Shown here: one piece after another, positions 49,012 through 61,817 of the stretch
Numbering within the stretch: position 1 is the first letter of the stretch
Layout of the letters: every line of letters starts with the position of its first letter
Source of the DNA: an uncultured Pelagibacteraceae bacterium
GTDB lineage: Bacteria; Pseudomonadota; Alphaproteobacteria; Pelagibacterales; Pelagibacteraceae
Assembly: GCA_902624535.1 (NCBI GenBank)
Contig: CACNYF010000003.1
Coordinates: 36,280 to 100,279 of the forward strand
DNA length: 64,000 nucleotides
Direction of reading: 5' to 3'
Translations under genes and position numbers: made by a program
The notes under the pieces: model-generated
Seen by the model: the letters and a program-made list of their open reading frames with translations, nothing else
The model's database searches: none
Told to the model about the DNA's origin: nothing

Positions 49012-52000
49012 ATGAGTAAAGAATTAACGGATCTATTTAAATCTTCAGAAATTTCAGAAGCTCAAAATTTTAATAGCATTAAAATAACACTTGCTAGTCC
49101 AGAGAAAATTAAATCATGGACTTATGGAGAAATCAAAAAGCCTGAAACAATAAATTATAGAACTTTTAGACCAGAAAAAGATGGACTATTTTGTGCAAGA
49201 ATATTTGGACCTATAAAAGATTATGAATGTCTTTGTGGCAAGTACAAGAGAATGAAATTCAGAGGAATTATATGCGAAAAATGTGGAGTTGAGGTAACTA
49301 AATCTAATGTAAGACGTGAAAGAATGGGTCATATCAATTTAGCGACTCCAGTAGCTCATATATGGTTTTTGAAATCTTTACCTAGCAGAATATCCCTTGC
49401 AATTGACATGAAATTAAAAGAGGTAGAAAGAGTTCTTTATTTTGAAAATTTCATTGTAATTGAGCCAGGTTTAACAGGTCTTAAGAAGAACCAGCTTTTG
49501 GGTGAAGAAGAACTAATAAAGTATCAAGATGAGTATGGTGAGGAGTCATTTACTGCAGGAATTGGTGCTGAAGCAATTTTAGAAATATTAAAGTCGATAG
49601 ATTTAGAGCAAGAAAAAGAAGCACTGATTAAATCAATAAAGGAAACTAAATCAAAAGTTTCAGAGGAAAGATCTATTAAAAGATTAAAATTAATTGAGTC
49701 ATTTATCGAGACTGGAAATAAACCGGAATGGATGATTTTAACAACAATTCCAGTCATTCCACCTGAGTTAAGACCATTGGTTCCTTTAGATGGAGGAAGA
49801 TTTGCCACTTCAGATTTAAATGATTTGTACAGAAGAGTTATAAATAGAAATAACCGACTAAAAAGATTAATGGATCTTAAAGCCCCAGATATAATTGTCA
49901 GAAACGAAAAAAGAATGCTGCAAGAGTCAGTAGATGCTTTATTTGATAATGGTAGAAGAGGAAGGGTAATTACAGGTACAGGAAAAAGACCACTAAAATC
50001 ATTGGCAGAAATGCTTAAGGGTAAACAAGGAAGATTTAGACAAAATTTATTAGGTAAAAGAGTGGATTATTCAGGAAGATCAGTGATTGTAGTTGGACCA
50101 GATTTAAAATTGCACGAATGTGGCTTGCCAAAGAAAATGGCATTAGAATTATTTAAACCATTTTTATATGCAAGGTTAAATAAACTTGGGCTTGCTTCCA
50201 CCATAAAACAAGCAAAAAAACTTGTTGAAAGAGAGAGGAATGAAGTTTGGGATGCTTTAGAATTAATCGTTCGAGAACATCCTGTAATATTAAATAGAGC
50301 TCCGACCCTTCATAGGTTAGGTGTTCAAGCATTTGAACCAAAATTAATTGAAGGAAATGCAATTGAATTACATCCATTAACATGTGCAGCGTTTAATGCA
50401 GATTTTGATGGCGATCAAATGGCTGTACACGTACCATTAAGCTTAGAGGCACAATTGGAAGCAAGAGTTTTAATGATGTCCACAAATAATATTCTAAGTC
50501 CATCCAATGGTAAACCTATAATTGTTCCAAGTCAGGATATGATTTTAGGTATATATTATCTGTCTCAACCACCATATCAAACTGATAGAGTAGATGGATA
50601 TTTTGTTAATACTTCAGAGATTGAACATGCATTAGAAATTGGTCAAATTAAAGTTCATTCAAGAATTGTTTCTAGATTTGCAACAGTTGATGAAAAAGGT
50701 AATACAAAATATGAAAAACATATAAGCACTGCTGGAAGGTTTTTGTTAGCAAGCCTAATTCCAAAGAATATAAATAATAAATTTGCATTAGTTGACAGAT
50801 TATTGCCTAAGAAAATAGTTTCTGAAGTTATTGATCATGTTTTTAGATTTTCTGGTCAAAAAAGCACAGTAATTTTTTGTGATAAATTAAAAGATCTTGG
50901 ATTTAAACATGCTTTCAAAGCAGGAATATCATTTGGTAAAGACGATTTAGTAATTCCAGATAACAAGCAGCAATTAATTGATGAAACTAAAAAACTAATT
51001 TCTGATTATGAAAATCAATATGCAGAAGGATTAATAACAAGAGGTGAAAAATACAATAAAGTTATTGATGCATGGTCAAAATGTACTGATAAAGTTGCAT
51101 CTGAAATGATGAAAAGAATTTCTGCTACCGAAATGACAGAGGATGGTCTAAAAATTAATTCAGTATTTATGATGGCAGACAGTGGAGCAAGAGGATCTGC
51201 CGCTCAAATGAAGCAATTAGCTGGTATGAGAGGCCTAATAGCTAAACCATCTGGTGAAATTATAGAATCTCCAATTACATCAAACTTTAAAGAAGGTTTA
51301 ACTGCACTAGAATATTTTAACTCAACCCATGGTGCCAGAAAAGGATTGGCAGATACTGCATTGAAGACAGCGAGTTCCGGATACCTAACAAGAAGACTTT
51401 GTGATGTCGCCCAAGATTTAACTATAACTCAAGTTAAATGTGATAACCCGAGTTATATAAAGCTTACAGAGGTTTTGGAAGGTGGAAATATAATGGTTAG
51501 CTTGTCAGAAAGAGCACTAGGAAGAGTAACAGCAAAAGATGTAAAAAATCCATTATCAGGTGAAGTTTTGATAAAGAAGAATAGCATGATTGATGAGGCT
51601 GCATGCGAAAAAATTGACTCTGCGGGTGTAAAAAACTTAAATGTTTACTCAGTAATGACATGTAGTTTAAAAGAAGGTGTATGTGCCACTTGTTATGGTA
51701 GAGATTTATCGAGAGGTAAAATGGTCCATGTTGGTGAAGCAATTGGAATGATATCAGCCCAATCTATTGGTGAACCAGGAACTCAGCTTACAATGAGAAC
51801 TTTCCACGTTGGAGGTACTGCATCAGTCAAACAAGACTCACAAATCGTATCTAATAATGATGGTATATTAAAAATTGTTAACACAAATCTATTAGAAGAT
51901 TCAAAAAAAAATTTAATTGTAATGGGAAGAAATACAGAATTATCAATAGAGGATGCTAATGGATTACAAGTAGCCGCATACAAAGTTCCATATGGATCAA

Positions 52001-53175
52001 AACTTTTCTTTGAGAATGGTGATAAAGTTAAAAAAGGATCTAAAATTTGTGAATGGGATCCATATACAACACCTGTTATTGCTGAAAAAGATGGAATAGC
52101 AAATTATGTAGATTTAATAGATGGCGTGTCAATTGCGGAGACGACTGATGATGCAACTGGAATTTCTACTAAAGCAGTAGTTGATTGGAAAACCCAATCT
52201 AAAAATACAGATTTAAAACCAAGAATTACCTTAAGAGATGCAAAAGGAAATGTCGTTAAAAAAGCAGATGACAATGAAGCAAGATATTACTTGGTACCAG
52301 ATTCAATTCTATCTGTTAAAGATGGGCAAAAGATTTCAGCTGGCGATGTAATAGCTAGACTTCCTAAAGAGACTACAAAAACTAAAGATATTACTGGAGG
52401 CCTACCAAGAGTTGCTGAATTATTTGAGGCAAGGAAAGCAAAAGATAGTGCAATTATTGCTGAGAATGATGGAAAAGTAATATTTGGTAAAGAAGTTAGA
52501 GGTAAACAAAGAGTAACAATAGAATCTGAAAATGGTGACACATCAAGCTATTTAATTCCTAAAGGAAAACATATTAATTTTAATCAAGGGGAAAAAATTA
52601 AAAAAGGTGAGTACTTGTTAGATGGTCAACCATTACCTCATGACATTCTAAGAATTTTAGGCATTGAAGAATTAACTGAATATTTCGTAAACCAGGTACA
52701 AGATGTTTACAGATTACAAGGTGTAATTATTAATGATAAGCACATTGAGGTAATTCTAAGACAAATGTTGAAAAAAATTGAGGTCAAAACACAAGGTGAT
52801 AGTTCCTTACTTCCTGGAGAAATCATTGATAGGATAAGATTTGAAAATATGAACGAACAACTTGTTAAAGATGGTAAAAATCCTGCTGTTGGAGAGAGAG
52901 TTTTAATGGGAATAACTAAAGCCTCACTTCAAACAGAGTCATTTATTTCAGCCGCTTCTTTCCAAGAAACAACAAGAGTTTTAACAGACGCAGCTATAAA
53001 AGGTAAGGTAGATAAGTTATCAGGATTAAAAGAAAATGTTATAGTCGGTAGATTAGTTCCTGCAGGAACTGGATCTGTTAAAAATCTGTGGAACAAGAAA
53101 GCTCGTTTAGATGACGAAAAATTCATTGCTGAGAATGAGAAGATTGAGCAAGCAGAAAGCCCTGTAAATCAATAA
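49012..53175 (+). CDS. rpoC: RNA polymerase beta' subunit
   Basis: 1387 aa; [16 protein letters not shown] catalytic motif. Confidence 0.98.
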   Translation: MSKELTDLFKSSEISEAQNFNSIKITLASPEKIKSWTYGEIKKPETINYRTFRPEKDGLFCARIFGPIKDYECLCGKYKRMKFRGIICEKCGVEVTKSNVRRERMGHINLATPVAHIWFLKSLPSRISLAIDMKLKEVERVLYFENFIVIEPGLTGLKKNQLLGEEELIKYQDEYGEESFTAGIGAEAILEILKSIDLEQEKEALIKSIKETKSKVSEERSIKRLKLIESFIETGNKPEWMILTTIPVIPPELRPLVPLDGGRFATSDLNDLYRRVINRNNRLKRLMDLKAPDIIVRNEKRMLQESVDALFDNGRRGRVITGTGKRPLKSLAEMLKGKQGRFRQNLLGKRVDYSGRSVIVVGPDLKLHECGLPKKMALELFKPFLYARLNKLGLASTIKQAKKLVERERNEVWDALELIVREHPVILNRAPTLHRLGVQAFEPKLIEGNAIELHPLTCAAFNADFDGDQMAVHVPLSLEAQLEARVLMMSTNNILSPSNGKPIIVPSQDMILGIYYLSQPPYQTDRVDGYFVNTSEIEHALEIGQIKVHSRIVSRFATVDEKGNTKYEKHISTAGRFLLASLIPKNINNKFALVDRLLPKKIVSEVIDHVFRFSGQKSTVIFCDKLKDLGFKHAFKAGISFGKDDLVIPDNKQQLIDETKKLISDYENQYAEGLITRGEKYNKVIDAWSKCTDKVASEMMKRISATEMTEDGLKINSVFMMADSGARGSAAQMKQLAGMRGLIAKPSGEIIESPITSNFKEGLTALEYFNSTHGARKGLADTALKTASSGYLTRRLCDVAQDLTITQVKCDNPSYIKLTEVLEGGNIMVSLSERALGRVTAKDVKNPLSGEVLIKKNSMIDEAACEKIDSAGVKNLNVYSVMTCSLKEGVCATCYGRDLSRGKMVHVGEAIGMISAQSIGEPGTQLTMRTFHVGGTASVKQDSQIVSNNDGILKIVNTNLLEDSKKNLIVMGRNTELSIEDANGLQVAAYKVPYGSKLFFENGDKVKKGSKICEWDPYTTPVIAEKDGIANYVDLIDGVSIAETTDDATGISTKAVVDWKTQSKNTDLKPRITLRDAKGNVVKKADDNEARYYLVPDSILSVKDGQKISAGDVIARLPKETTKTKDITGGLPRVAELFEARKAKDSAIIAENDGKVIFGKEVRGKQRVTIESENGDTSSYLIPKGKHINFNQGEKIKKGEYLLDGQPLPHDILRILGIEELTEYFVNQVQDVYRLQGVIINDKHIEVILRQMLKKIEVKTQGDSSLLPGEIIDRIRFENMNEQLVKDGKNPAVGERVLMGITKASLQTESFISAASFQETTRVLTDAAIKGKVDKLSGLKENVIVGRLVPAGTGSVKNLWNKKARLDDEKFIAENEKIEQAESPVNQ

Positions 53176-53261
53176 AAATTCGTCATTTTTCCATGTCTTT
53201 TAATTTGACAAATGGGATTTCTATAGTATTTTGTGCGTGTTTTTGGTTGGAATGTAGTGAC

Positions 53262-53302
53262 TAGTGCACTAAACGCTGCCACAAATAACCTGACAGTTAT
53301 TT
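53262..53302 (+). promoter_or_regulatory. Structured leader upstream of rpsL
   Basis: TAGTGCACTA palindrome (53262-53271); AAATAAC-CTGACA-GTTATTT hairpin (53283-53302). Confidence 0.35.
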
Positions 53303-53331
53303 CATCTAAAATCAAACTTATATAAAATTTT

Positions 53332-53703
53332 ATGCCAACAATTAACCAGTTGTTAAGAAAAGGACGAGAAAAACAAATTGCTAGGAACAAAGTTCCTGCA
53401 TTACAAAAACAACCTTTAAAAAGAGGTGTTTGTGTAAAAGTTTATACAACTACACCAAAGAAACCAAACTCGGCACTAAGAAAAGTTGCAAGAGTTAGAT
53501 TATCAAATGGTTTTGAAGTTACAGCATATATTCCTGGGGAAGGACATAATCTACAAGAACACTCAGTGGTATTAATAAGAGGTGGACGAGTTAAAGATTT
53601 GCCTGGTGTAAGATATCATATACTTCGTGGTAATTTAGATACTCAAGGAGTTGCAAATAGAAAACAGAGACGTTCTTTATATGGAACGAAAAAAGGTAAA
53701 TAA
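53332..53703 (+). CDS. rpsL: 30S ribosomal protein S12
   Basis: [22 protein letters not shown]. Confidence 0.98.
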   Translation: MPTINQLLRKGREKQIARNKVPALQKQPLKRGVCVKVYTTTPKKPNSALRKVARVRLSNGFEVTAYIPGEGHNLQEHSVVLIRGGRVKDLPGVRYHILRGNLDTQGVANRKQRRSLYGTKKGK

Positions 53704-53705
53704 AG

Positions 53706-54176
53706 ATGTCCCGAAAAAGAAAAGCTCCCAAAAAAATTCCAATAGTAGATCCTAAATATAAATCTGTAATAATTCCAAAATTAATTAATTCTATAATGTT
53801 AGATGGTAAAAAAACTATCGCTGAAAAAATTGTTTATGATGCGATTGATAAAATTAAATCAAAATCAAAAGATGAACCTTTAACCGTTTTTAATGATGCA
53901 ATAAATAATGTGAGACCAACTGTAGAAGTTCGATCAAGACGTGTTGGTGGTGCTACCTATCAAGTACCAGTAGAAGTTAAAGCTAAAAGATCACAAGCAT
54001 TAGCTCTAAGATGGATTATTGATGCATCAAGAAAAAGGAAAGATAAAAAAATGTCAGATAAATTATTTAATGAAATTTTTGATGCTTATCAAAAAAGAGG
54101 TTCAGCAATAAAAAAGAAAGAAGATACACATAAAATGGCAGAGTCAAATAAAGCTTTTGCACATTTTAGATGGTAA
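53706..54176 (+). CDS. rpsG: 30S ribosomal protein S7
   Basis: [13 protein letters not shown]. Confidence 0.97.
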   Translation: MSRKRKAPKKIPIVDPKYKSVIIPKLINSIMLDGKKTIAEKIVYDAIDKIKSKSKDEPLTVFNDAINNVRPTVEVRSRRVGGATYQVPVEVKAKRSQALALRWIIDASRKRKDKKMSDKLFNEIFDAYQKRGSAIKKKEDTHKMAESNKAFAHFRW

Positions 54177-54181
54177 ATAAT

Positions 54182-56257
54182 ATGGCAAAAACTCATCCAC
54201 TAAATAAATATAGAAACATTGGCATCATGGCCCATATAGATGCTGGTAAAACTACAACTACTGAAAGAATTTTATATTATACAGGTAAGAGTCATAAAAT
54301 TGGTGAAGTTCATGATGGTGCCGCCACGATGGATTGGATGGAACAAGAACAGGAAAGAGGTATTACAATAACATCAGCTGCAACTACTTGTTTTTGGAGA
54401 GAGCATAGAATTAATATAATTGATACTCCTGGTCACGTTGATTTTACTATTGAAGTTGAACGATCTTTAAAAGTTTTGGATGGTGCTGTTGCAGTATTTG
54501 ATGGTGTTGCTGGTGTTGAACCTCAATCTGAAACAGTTTGGAGACAAGCTGATAAATATAAAGTGCCTAGAATTTGTTTTGTTAATAAACTTGATAGAAC
54601 TGGTGCAGATTTCTTTAGATGTGTGGATATGATTAAAGACAGACTTGGAGCCAAACCTTTAGTTATGCAGGTGCCTATTGGAATAGAGTCATCATTACAA
54701 GGTGTTGTTGATTTAGTTAAAATGAAAGCAATTGTATGGAAAAACGAAGACCTTGGCGCTGAGTGGGAAGAAAAAGATATTCCAGATGATCTTAAAGAGA
54801 CATGTGAAAAATACAGACAAGAATTAGTTGAGACAGCTGTTGAGCAAGACGAAAAACTAATGGAAGCCTATTTAGGCGGTGAAGAAATTAAACAAGAAGA
54901 TTTGATTAAATGTGTTAGAAAAGGATGTTTAAATTTCGAATTTGTACCAGTTTTAACTGGTTCTGCTTTTAAAAATAAAGGTGTTCAACCATTATTAGAC
55001 GCAGTTGTAGATTACTTGCCAAGCCCAGAGGATCTTGGATCTATTATGGGTACAAAGCCAGGATCTGATGAGGAAATTGAAATGAAGTTTGAAGATAGTG
55101 CACCTTTTTCAGCTTTAGCTTTTAAAGTAGCAACAGATCCATTTGTAGGAAGTCTTACATTTATTAGAATTTATTCAGGTACAGTTAAATCTGGAACTGG
55201 AGTTTACAACACTTCTTCAGATAAAGAAGAAAGAGTTGGAAGAATGCTTTTAATGCACGCTAATTCAAGAGAAGATATCAAAGAAGCAAGCGCAGGTGAT
55301 ATAGTTGCGCTCGCTGGATTAAAAAATACAATAACAGGTCATACATTGGCAAATAAAGATGCACCAGTATTACTTGAGCCAATGGAATTTCCAGATCCAG
55401 TTATAGAAATTGCAGTTGAGCCTAAATCAAAAGCTGATCAAGAAAAAATGGGTGAAGCATTAGGAAGATTAGCCAAAGAAGATCCTTCATTTAGAGTGTC
55501 ATCAGACGAAGAGTCAGGTCAAACAATAATTAAAGGAATGGGAGAATTACATTTAGACATTATCGTTGATAGAATGAAAAGAGAATTTAAAGTTGAGGCA
55601 AATGTAGGTGCACCTCAAGTTGCTTACAGAGAAACGATATTAAATTCTGCTGAATTTGATTACACTCATAAAAAGCAAAGCGGTGGAGCAGGACAATTTG
55701 CTAGAGTTAAACTATCTGTTGAACCATTAGAGCCTGGCAAAGGTAGAGAAATTGAAAGTAAAATTAAAGGTGGATCAATACCTAAAGAATTTATACCAGG
55801 TGTTGAGAAAGGTGTAGAGACAATAGCTGATGGAGGTATTCTAGCTGGTTTTCCTTTAATTGATTATAAAGTTACAATCTTAGATGGTTTACACCATGAT
55901 GTTGACTCAAGTGTATTAGCTTTTGAGCTTGCTTCTAGACAATGTTTTAAAGAGGCATGTAGCAGAGGAACTCTAAAACTTTTAGAACCAGTAATGAGAG
56001 TAGAAGTAGTCACTCCAGAAGATTATATGGGAGACGTAATAGGTGATTTGAATAGTAGAAGAGGTCAAATAAGCACACAAGAGCAAAGAGGAAATGCAAC
56101 AGTAATAACTGCAATGGTGCCATTAGCAAATATGTTTGGATATATAAATAGTTTAAGATCTATGTCACAAGGCAGAGCTCAATACTCAATGTTTTTTGAT
56201 CATTATGACAAGGTTCCACAAAATGTTCAAGACGAGGTAACCAAGAAAACAGGTTAA
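54182..56257 (+). CDS. fusA: Elongation factor G
   Basis: [40 protein letters not shown]; start likely 54182. Confidence 0.98.
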   Translation: MAKTHPLNKYRNIGIMAHIDAGKTTTTERILYYTGKSHKIGEVHDGAATMDWMEQEQERGITITSAATTCFWREHRINIIDTPGHVDFTIEVERSLKVLDGAVAVFDGVAGVEPQSETVWRQADKYKVPRICFVNKLDRTGADFFRCVDMIKDRLGAKPLVMQVPIGIESSLQGVVDLVKMKAIVWKNEDLGAEWEEKDIPDDLKETCEKYRQELVETAVEQDEKLMEAYLGGEEIKQEDLIKCVRKGCLNFEFVPVLTGSAFKNKGVQPLLDAVVDYLPSPEDLGSIMGTKPGSDEEIEMKFEDSAPFSALAFKVATDPFVGSLTFIRIYSGTVKSGTGVYNTSSDKEERVGRMLLMHANSREDIKEASAGDIVALAGLKNTITGHTLANKDAPVLLEPMEFPDPVIEIAVEPKSKADQEKMGEALGRLAKEDPSFRVSSDEESGQTIIKGMGELHLDIIVDRMKREFKVEANVGAPQVAYRETILNSAEFDYTHKKQSGGAGQFARVKLSVEPLEPGKGREIESKIKGGSIPKEFIPGVEKGVETIADGGILAGFPLIDYKVTILDGLHHDVDSSVLAFELASRQCFKEACSRGTLKLLEPVMRVEVVTPEDYMGDVIGDLNSRRGQISTQEQRGNATVITAMVPLANMFGYINSLRSMSQGRAQYSMFFDHYDKVPQNVQDEVTKKTG

Positions 56258-56259
56258 TT

Positions 56260-56568
56260 ATGGATAAACAAAATATAAGGATAAAATTAAGAGCGTACGA
56301 TAACAAGGTATTGGATCAATCAACAGAGGAGATAGTAAATACCGTTAAAAGAACAGGAGCTAATATTAAAGGTCCAATTCCTTTGCCTACAAAAATAGAG
56401 AGATATACTGTTTTAAGATCGCCACATATTGATAAAAAAAGTAGAGAACAATTCGAAACAAGAACTCATAAAAGATTAATTGATATTATTGAACCTACGC
56501 CTGCAACAGTCGAAGCATTAATGAAACTTGATTTAGCATCAGGAGTAGATGTGGAGATTAAAATATGA
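56260..56568 (+). CDS. rpsJ: 30S ribosomal protein S10
   Basis: [31 protein letters not shown]. Confidence 0.97.
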   Translation: MDKQNIRIKLRAYDNKVLDQSTEEIVNTVKRTGANIKGPIPLPTKIERYTVLRSPHIDKKSREQFETRTHKRLIDIIEPTPATVEALMKLDLASGVDVEIKI

Positions 56569-57278
56569 TGGATAATTTAGCTTTAATTGGAAAAAAAATA
56601 GGAATGTCTAGGGAGTTTTTTAAAACTGGCCAATCAGTTCCAGTTACAGTGTTAAAAATGGAGACTGGAAGGGTAATAAACGTTATTAACAAAGAAAACA
56701 GAGGATATAGTGCAGTTCAAATAGGATATGGGAAAATTAAAAACTCAAAATTAACCAAATCTATGAAAGGTTATTTTGCCAAAAAAAATACTGAGCCAAA
56801 AAAAATACTTAAAGAGTTTAGGTTGGAAAGTACTGAAAATTTTAAAGAAGGAAATGAAATTGGATTAGAAATATTTGAGAATGTTAAATTTGTTGACGTA
56901 AAATCTAAGACAATTGGTAAAGGATTTGCAGGCGCAATGAAAAGGCATAATTTTGGCGGATTAAGAGCTACCCATGGTGTTTCAATTTCTCATAGATCTC
57001 ATGGATCAACAGGACAAAGGCAAGACCCAGGTAAAGTTTTTAAAGGAAAAAAAATGGCTGGTCATATGGGAGATAAAATTAGAACTATACAAAACATCGA
57101 AGTTATAAAAACTGACAAAGAAAACAATTTACTATATTTAAAAGGTTCTATTCCTGGATCAAAAAATACAGAAGTTTTGATAAGAAAATCAGTCAAAGAT
57201 ATTAAACGAATGTCAATTGAAGAAAAAATTGAGGAAATTGAAAAACAAAAAAAATCTGCAGATAAAAAGAAAAAATAA
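56568..57278 (+). CDS. rplC: 50S ribosomal protein L3
   Basis: GLRATHGVSISHRSHGSTGQRQDPGKVFKGKKMAGHMG. Confidence 0.96.
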   Translation: MDNLALIGKKIGMSREFFKTGQSVPVTVLKMETGRVINVINKENRGYSAVQIGYGKIKNSKLTKSMKGYFAKKNTEPKKILKEFRLESTENFKEGNEIGLEIFENVKFVDVKSKTIGKGFAGAMKRHNFGGLRATHGVSISHRSHGSTGQRQDPGKVFKGKKMAGHMGDKIRTIQNIEVIKTDKENNLLYLKGSIPGSKNTEVLIRKSVKDIKRMSIEEKIEEIEKQKKSADKKKK

Positions 57279-57902
57279 ATGAAAATAGATAAATTAAGTA
57301 TTGATGGAAAAAAACAAAGCATAGAGGTGCTGGATAAAATTTTTAGTGCTAAAGTTAACAGTCATTTAGTGAGTGGTGTAATCTATAAATTAAATGCTAA
57401 TTTTAAAGGTAGAAAAGCAAAAACAAAGCAAAGAAATGAAATAATTGGTTCAACTTCTAAAATTTATTCACAAAAAGGAACTGGTAATGCGAGACACTCA
57501 AGTAAAAAGGCCCCTATATTTGTAGGTGGAGGAATAGCTCATGGGCCCAAAGGTCAGGATAAATATAAAACTAGAAAGTTGAATAAGAGTGAAAAAAAAA
57601 TGAGTATAGCTTCACTTATTACTGAAAAGAATAGATCAAATAACGTAATTATTTTTGATGATTTTGGAAAAAAAATTGAAAAAACTAAAGAAATGTTTGA
57701 GCTTCTAAATAAGTTTGATGCAAACAACTCATTATTAATTGTGGATACAAAATCAAAAGAAAATATCTTAAGGTCGACTAAAAATATTCCTAATGTAAAA
57801 TTAACTGATGCAAATCATTTCAGTGCATTTGATTTAGTTAAATATAAAAAAATTATTTTTACTGAGAGCTCAGTTAAAGAATTAGAAAAGAGATATCAAT
57901 AA
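57279..57902 (+). CDS. rplD: 50S ribosomal protein L4
   Basis: QKGTGNARHSSKKAPIFVGGGIAHGP. Confidence 0.96.
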   Translation: MKIDKLSIDGKKQSIEVLDKIFSAKVNSHLVSGVIYKLNANFKGRKAKTKQRNEIIGSTSKIYSQKGTGNARHSSKKAPIFVGGGIAHGPKGQDKYKTRKLNKSEKKMSIASLITEKNRSNNVIIFDDFGKKIEKTKEMFELLNKFDANNSLLIVDTKSKENILRSTKNIPNVKLTDANHFSAFDLVKYKKIIFTESSVKELEKRYQ

Positions 57903-58195
57903 TGGATAAATTAAGCTTGTACGATAAAATCTTGTTTCCTGTTGTAACTGAAAAATCAACAAATTTGTCCGAACAAAATAAAATTGTTTTTAAGGTACCT
58001 CAAAGTGCTAATAAAAAAACCTTAAAAGGATCAATTGAAAAAATCTTTAAAGTCAACGTAACAAAAATTAATATTATTAATAAAAAAACATTAATTAAAT
58101 CTACTAGAGGAAAAAAAGTTAAAAAGAAGGGTTTTAAAAAAGCAATTATTACCCTTAAAAAAGGTCAAAATATTGACTTAACAACAGGTATTTAA
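57902..58195 (+). CDS. rplW: 50S ribosomal protein L23
   Basis: PVVTEKSTNL; operon position. Confidence 0.95.
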   Translation: MDKLSLYDKILFPVVTEKSTNLSEQNKIVFKVPQSANKKTLKGSIEKIFKVNVTKINIINKKTLIKSTRGKKVKKKGFKKAIITLKKGQNIDLTTGI

Positions 58196-58198
58196 ATT

Positions 58199-59032
58199 AT
58201 GGCTTTAAAAACATTTAAACCTTACACGAAATCTACCAGAGGAACTATTTTAACAAGTAGAGAGGGACTTTGGAAAGGCAAACCTTATAAGCCATTAACA
58301 AGTGCGAATTATTCCTCAAAAGGAAGAAATAATTATGGTCGAATAACTTCTCGGAATCATGGGGGTGGTCACAAACATAAATATAGAAAAATTGATTTTT
58401 ATAGAAAAAAAAATGACATGAAAGCAGTTGTAGAAAGAATTGAATATGATCCAAACAGATCTTGCCATATAATGTTAGTTAAATTTGAAGACAATCAAAA
58501 ATTTTATTACCTTGCTCCACAAAAAATAAAAGTTGGTGATCAAATTCAAAATGGTTCATCTTCAGAGATTAAAATAGGAAATTGTTTACCATTACAGGAT
58601 ATTCCAGTGGGTATTGATATACATAATGTTGAAATACAGCCTGGAGCTGGTGGAAAAATAGCAAGAGCAGCTGGATCGTCTGTTACTATTTCAGGTATAG
58701 ATGGAAATTATTCAATAATAAAAATGACTTCAGGTGAAGTTAGAAAAATAGATTCAAGAGCAATGGCTACAATTGGAGTGCTATCTAATCCTGATCAAAA
58801 AAACATTAAAATTGGTAAAGCTGGTCGATCTAGATGGTTGGGAAGAAGACCTCATACAAGAGGTGTTGTTAAAAATCCAGTAGATCATCCTCATGGTGGA
58901 GGCGAGGGAAAATCTGCAGGTGGTAGACATCCTGTTTCTCCTACAGGACAATCAGCAAAAGGATTAAAAACAAGAGATAATAAGAGAACTGATAAATTTA
59001 TAATAAGAAGAAGAAAGAAGAAGAGAACTTAA
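58199..59032 (+). CDS. rplB: 50S ribosomal protein L2
   Basis: RGVVKNPVDHPHGGGEGKSAGGRHPVSPTG. Confidence 0.98.
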   Translation: MALKTFKPYTKSTRGTILTSREGLWKGKPYKPLTSANYSSKGRNNYGRITSRNHGGGHKHKYRKIDFYRKKNDMKAVVERIEYDPNRSCHIMLVKFEDNQKFYYLAPQKIKVGDQIQNGSSSEIKIGNCLPLQDIPVGIDIHNVEIQPGAGGKIARAAGSSVTISGIDGNYSIIKMTSGEVRKIDSRAMATIGVLSNPDQKNIKIGKAGRSRWLGRRPHTRGVVKNPVDHPHGGGEGKSAGGRHPVSPTGQSAKGLKTRDNKRTDKFIIRRRKKKRT

Positions 59033-59035
59033 TTT

Positions 59036-59344
59036 ATGGCAAGATCTGTTTGGAAAGGACCGTTTGTTGAGGAAAGTTTAATCAAAAAAGTTGAAAAGAT
59101 TAAAAATGATCCTAATAAAAAACCAATTAAAACTTGGTCTAGAAAATCAACAATAATACCTGACTTTGTAGGATTTAGTTTTTTAATTTATAACGGTAAA
59201 AAATTTATACCCATCACTGTTTCTGAAGATATGGTGGGACACAAATTTGGAGAATTTGCTCCAACAAGACAGTTTTTTGGTCATACTCCAGCTGATAAAA
59301 AAGCTAAAGTTGAGGGTGGAGCAAAAGGAGCTGATAAGAAATAA
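59036..59344 (+). CDS. rpsS: 30S ribosomal protein S19
   Basis: [29 protein letters not shown]. Confidence 0.97.
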   Translation: MARSVWKGPFVEESLIKKVEKIKNDPNKKPIKTWSRKSTIIPDFVGFSFLIYNGKKFIPITVSEDMVGHKFGEFAPTRQFFGHTPADKKAKVEGGAKGADKK

Positions 59345-59346
59345 AT

Positions 59347-59742
59347 ATGATTAAAAATAAAGATATAGATTTAAAGCAAGTTAGATCAATAAATAAAAAT
59401 GTAAGATCTAGTGTAAGAAAATTAAAACCTATACTTAAATCAATAGTTGGTAAAAAAGTAGAAATTGCAATTAGAGATTTATCTTTCTCAGAAAAAAGAA
59501 TTTCTAAAGATGTTAAAAAAACAATTTCATCAGCAGTCGCTAATGCAGAAAATAATTTTCAATATGATATTGACAATTTAATAGTTAAAGAAGCTTTCTG
59601 TGGAAAACAGGTAATAATGAAAAGATTTAGAGCTAGAGCCAAAGGTAGAGCTGCAGAAATTATGAAACCGTACTCAAACGTAACAATAGTTTTGAGTGAA
59701 CAAATGAAACAAAAAGAGAAGGAACATGGGACAAAAGGTTAA
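59347..59742 (+). CDS. rplV: 50S ribosomal protein L22
   Basis: [25 protein letters not shown]; between rpsS and rpsC. Confidence 0.94.
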   Translation: MIKNKDIDLKQVRSINKNVRSSVRKLKPILKSIVGKKVEIAIRDLSFSEKRISKDVKKTISSAVANAENNFQYDIDNLIVKEAFCGKQVIMKRFRARAKGRAAEIMKPYSNVTIVLSEQMKQKEKEHGTKG

Positions 59743-60385
59743 TCCAGTAGGTTTAAGATTAGGTATCAACAGAGGATGGGATTCAGTTTGGTATGCAAAA
59801 AAACAAGATTTTGGTAACTACTTAATTGAAGATTTTAAGATCAGAGAGTTCATTAAAAAAAATGTTATAAATTCAGGTGTTTCAAAAGTAATGATAGAAA
59901 GATCAGCAAAAAAATGTTTTGTAACAATTTATACTTCTAGACCTGGATTTGTAATTGGAAAAAAGGGGAGTGATATAGAAAAAATTAAAGGAAAATTATC
60001 AAGATTGAGCGCAAATGAAATAGTGCTAAATATTAAGGAAGTTAAAAAACCTGAGACAAATTCATTTTTAGTTGCCGAAAACATCGCTCAACAGTTAGTT
60101 AAACGTGTTTCTTACAGGAGAGCAATGAAGAGAGCAATGCAATCTGCATTAAGATTAGGAGCCAAAGGAATTAAAGTGTCTTGTAGCGGAAGACTTGGCG
60201 GAAACGAAATTGCAAGAACAGAATGGTTAAGAGATGGAAGTATTCCATCTCATACTTTAAGAGCAGATATCGATTACGCTGAAGCAGAGGCTTTGACCAC
60301 TTATGGAATAATTGGAATTAAAGTTTGGATATATAAAGGAGAAATTTTTACAAAAGAATTTAGCCAAGAAAGGAACAAAACATAA
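59726..60385 (+). CDS. rpsC: 30S ribosomal protein S3
   Basis: [25 protein letters not shown] domain. Confidence 0.97.
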   Translation: MGQKVNPVGLRLGINRGWDSVWYAKKQDFGNYLIEDFKIREFIKKNVINSGVSKVMIERSAKKCFVTIYTSRPGFVIGKKGSDIEKIKGKLSRLSANEIVLNIKEVKKPETNSFLVAENIAQQLVKRVSYRRAMKRAMQSALRLGAKGIKVSCSGRLGGNEIARTEWLRDGSIPSHTLRADIDYAEAEALTTYGIIGIKVWIYKGEIFTKEFSQERNKT

Positions 60386-60387
60386 TA

Positions 60388-60795
60388 ATGTTACAACCAA
60401 CTAGAACAAAGTTTAGAAAAGCACATAAAGGAAGAATTCACGGCAATGCCTCAAGATGTAATGCAATGAATTATGGTTCTTTTGGACTGAAAGCAATCCA
60501 GCCAGAAAGAATTATATCCAGACAGATAGAAGCAGCTAGGGTAGCATTAACAAGACACATGAAAAGACAAGGTAGAGTTTGGACAAGAATGTTTCCTAAT
60601 ATACCTGTATCAAAAAAACCTACTGAGGTAAGAATGGGTAAAGGAAAAGGCTCACCTGAATTTTGGGCATGCAGAGTTAAACCAGGAAGAATTTTGTTTG
60701 AGGTCGACGGTGTAACAGAAGAAATTGCTAGAGAAGCATTATACAAAGCATCAGCAAAACTTCCAATTAAATGTAAATTTATTAAGAGAATCTAA
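60388..60795 (+). CDS. rplP: 50S ribosomal protein L16
   Basis: [40 protein letters not shown]. Confidence 0.98.
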   Translation: MLQPTRTKFRKAHKGRIHGNASRCNAMNYGSFGLKAIQPERIISRQIEAARVALTRHMKRQGRVWTRMFPNIPVSKKPTEVRMGKGKGSPEFWACRVKPGRILFEVDGVTEEIAREALYKASAKLPIKCKFIKRI

Positions 60796-60984
60796 ATGAA
60801 AAAAAGTGAGATAAAGAAAATGACTAAAGAACAAGCTTTGAAAGATATTGAAAAATTAAAAAAAGATCTTTTTAACTTCAGATTTCAAAAAATTAATGGT
60901 CAAATAAAAAGTCCATCAAAAATAAGTGAAACAAAGAAGAATATTGCGAGATTAAAAACATTAGTAGTGAGAAAAGATGCCTAA
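60796..60984 (+). CDS. rpmC: 50S ribosomal protein L29
   Basis: 62 aa, DLFNFRFQKINGQIKSPSKI; operon position. Confidence 0.93.
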   Translation: MKKSEIKKMTKEQALKDIEKLKKDLFNFRFQKINGQIKSPSKISETKKNIARLKTLVVRKDA

Positions 60985-61213
60985 AAAATTATTAAATGGA
61001 ATAGTTGTAAGTGATAAACCAAACAAAACTATAACGGTTTTAGTTGAGAGAAAATACCAACATCCAGTATTAAAAAAAGTAATTAAAGCTAGAAAGAAAT
61101 ACAGTGTTCACGACGAAAATAATAAATATAAAAACGGTGATAAAGTATTGATACAAGAGTGCAAACCTTACTCAAAGTCAAAAAAATTTGAAGTGATAGG
61201 AGTTTCCAAATGA
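60977..61213 (+). CDS. rpsQ: 30S ribosomal protein S17
   Basis: [30 protein letters not shown]. Confidence 0.96.
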   Translation: MPKKLLNGIVVSDKPNKTITVLVERKYQHPVLKKVIKARKKYSVHDENNKYKNGDKVLIQECKPYSKSKKFEVIGVSK

Positions 61214-61578
61214 TACAAGTTCAGACAGAATTATTTGTAGCTGATAATACTGGTGCAAAAAAAATTGAATGCATAAAGGTACTAGGTGGATCTAAAAGAA
61301 GATACGCAAGTATTGGTGATACAATTGTTGTAGCAGTTAAAGAAGCAATTCCCAAAGGAAAGGTTAAAAAGGGTGCGGTTCATAAAGCTGTTGTAGTTAG
61401 AGTAAAAAAAGGAATTCATAGAAATGATGGCTCTAAAGTAAGATTTGATAACAATGCAGCTGTTCTGACAGATGATAAAGGTGAACCTATAGGCACTAGG
61501 ATTTTTGGGCCTGTTACTAGAGAGTTAAGAAATAGAGGGCAAATGAAAATAATTTCCTTGGCACCAGAGGTATTATAA
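61210..61578 (+). CDS. rplN: 50S ribosomal protein L14
   Basis: [27 protein letters not shown]. Confidence 0.98.
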   Translation: MIQVQTELFVADNTGAKKIECIKVLGGSKRRYASIGDTIVVAVKEAIPKGKVKKGAVHKAVVVRVKKGIHRNDGSKVRFDNNAAVLTDDKGEPIGTRIFGPVTRELRNRGQMKIISLAPEVL

Positions 61579-61817
61579 TGATTAAAAAAGGTATTAAAGT
61601 AAAAATATTGACCGGTAAAGATAAAAACAAAGATGGCGACGTCATTGAAATTGATAGAAAAAATAATAGGGCAAAAGTTAAAGGTGTTAATATGGTAAAG
61701 AAACATGTGAAAACTACAAAAGAAAAGAAAGGTGGAATAGTTTCAAAAGAAAACTTTATACATCTCTCGAATTTAGCAATCTTTGATGCCAAAAATAAAA
61801 GTGAGGCTAAAAAATAA
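61578..61817 (+). CDS. rplX: 50S ribosomal protein L24
   Basis: KOW motif; [12 protein letters not shown]. Confidence 0.95.
   Translation: MIKKGIKVKILTGKDKNKDGDVIEIDRKNNRAKVKGVNMVKKHVKTTKEKKGGIVSKENFIHLSNLAIFDAKNKSEAKK

Noticed and set aside
45812-53126. Multiple 65-94 aa minus-strand ORFs within rpoB and rpoC
   Set aside because: All are antisense to conserved RNA polymerase reading frames, with no recognisable domains.
53169-53390. 73-aa minus-strand ORF across the rpoC-rpsL gap
   Set aside because: Overlaps both flanking conserved genes antisense; no recognisable product.
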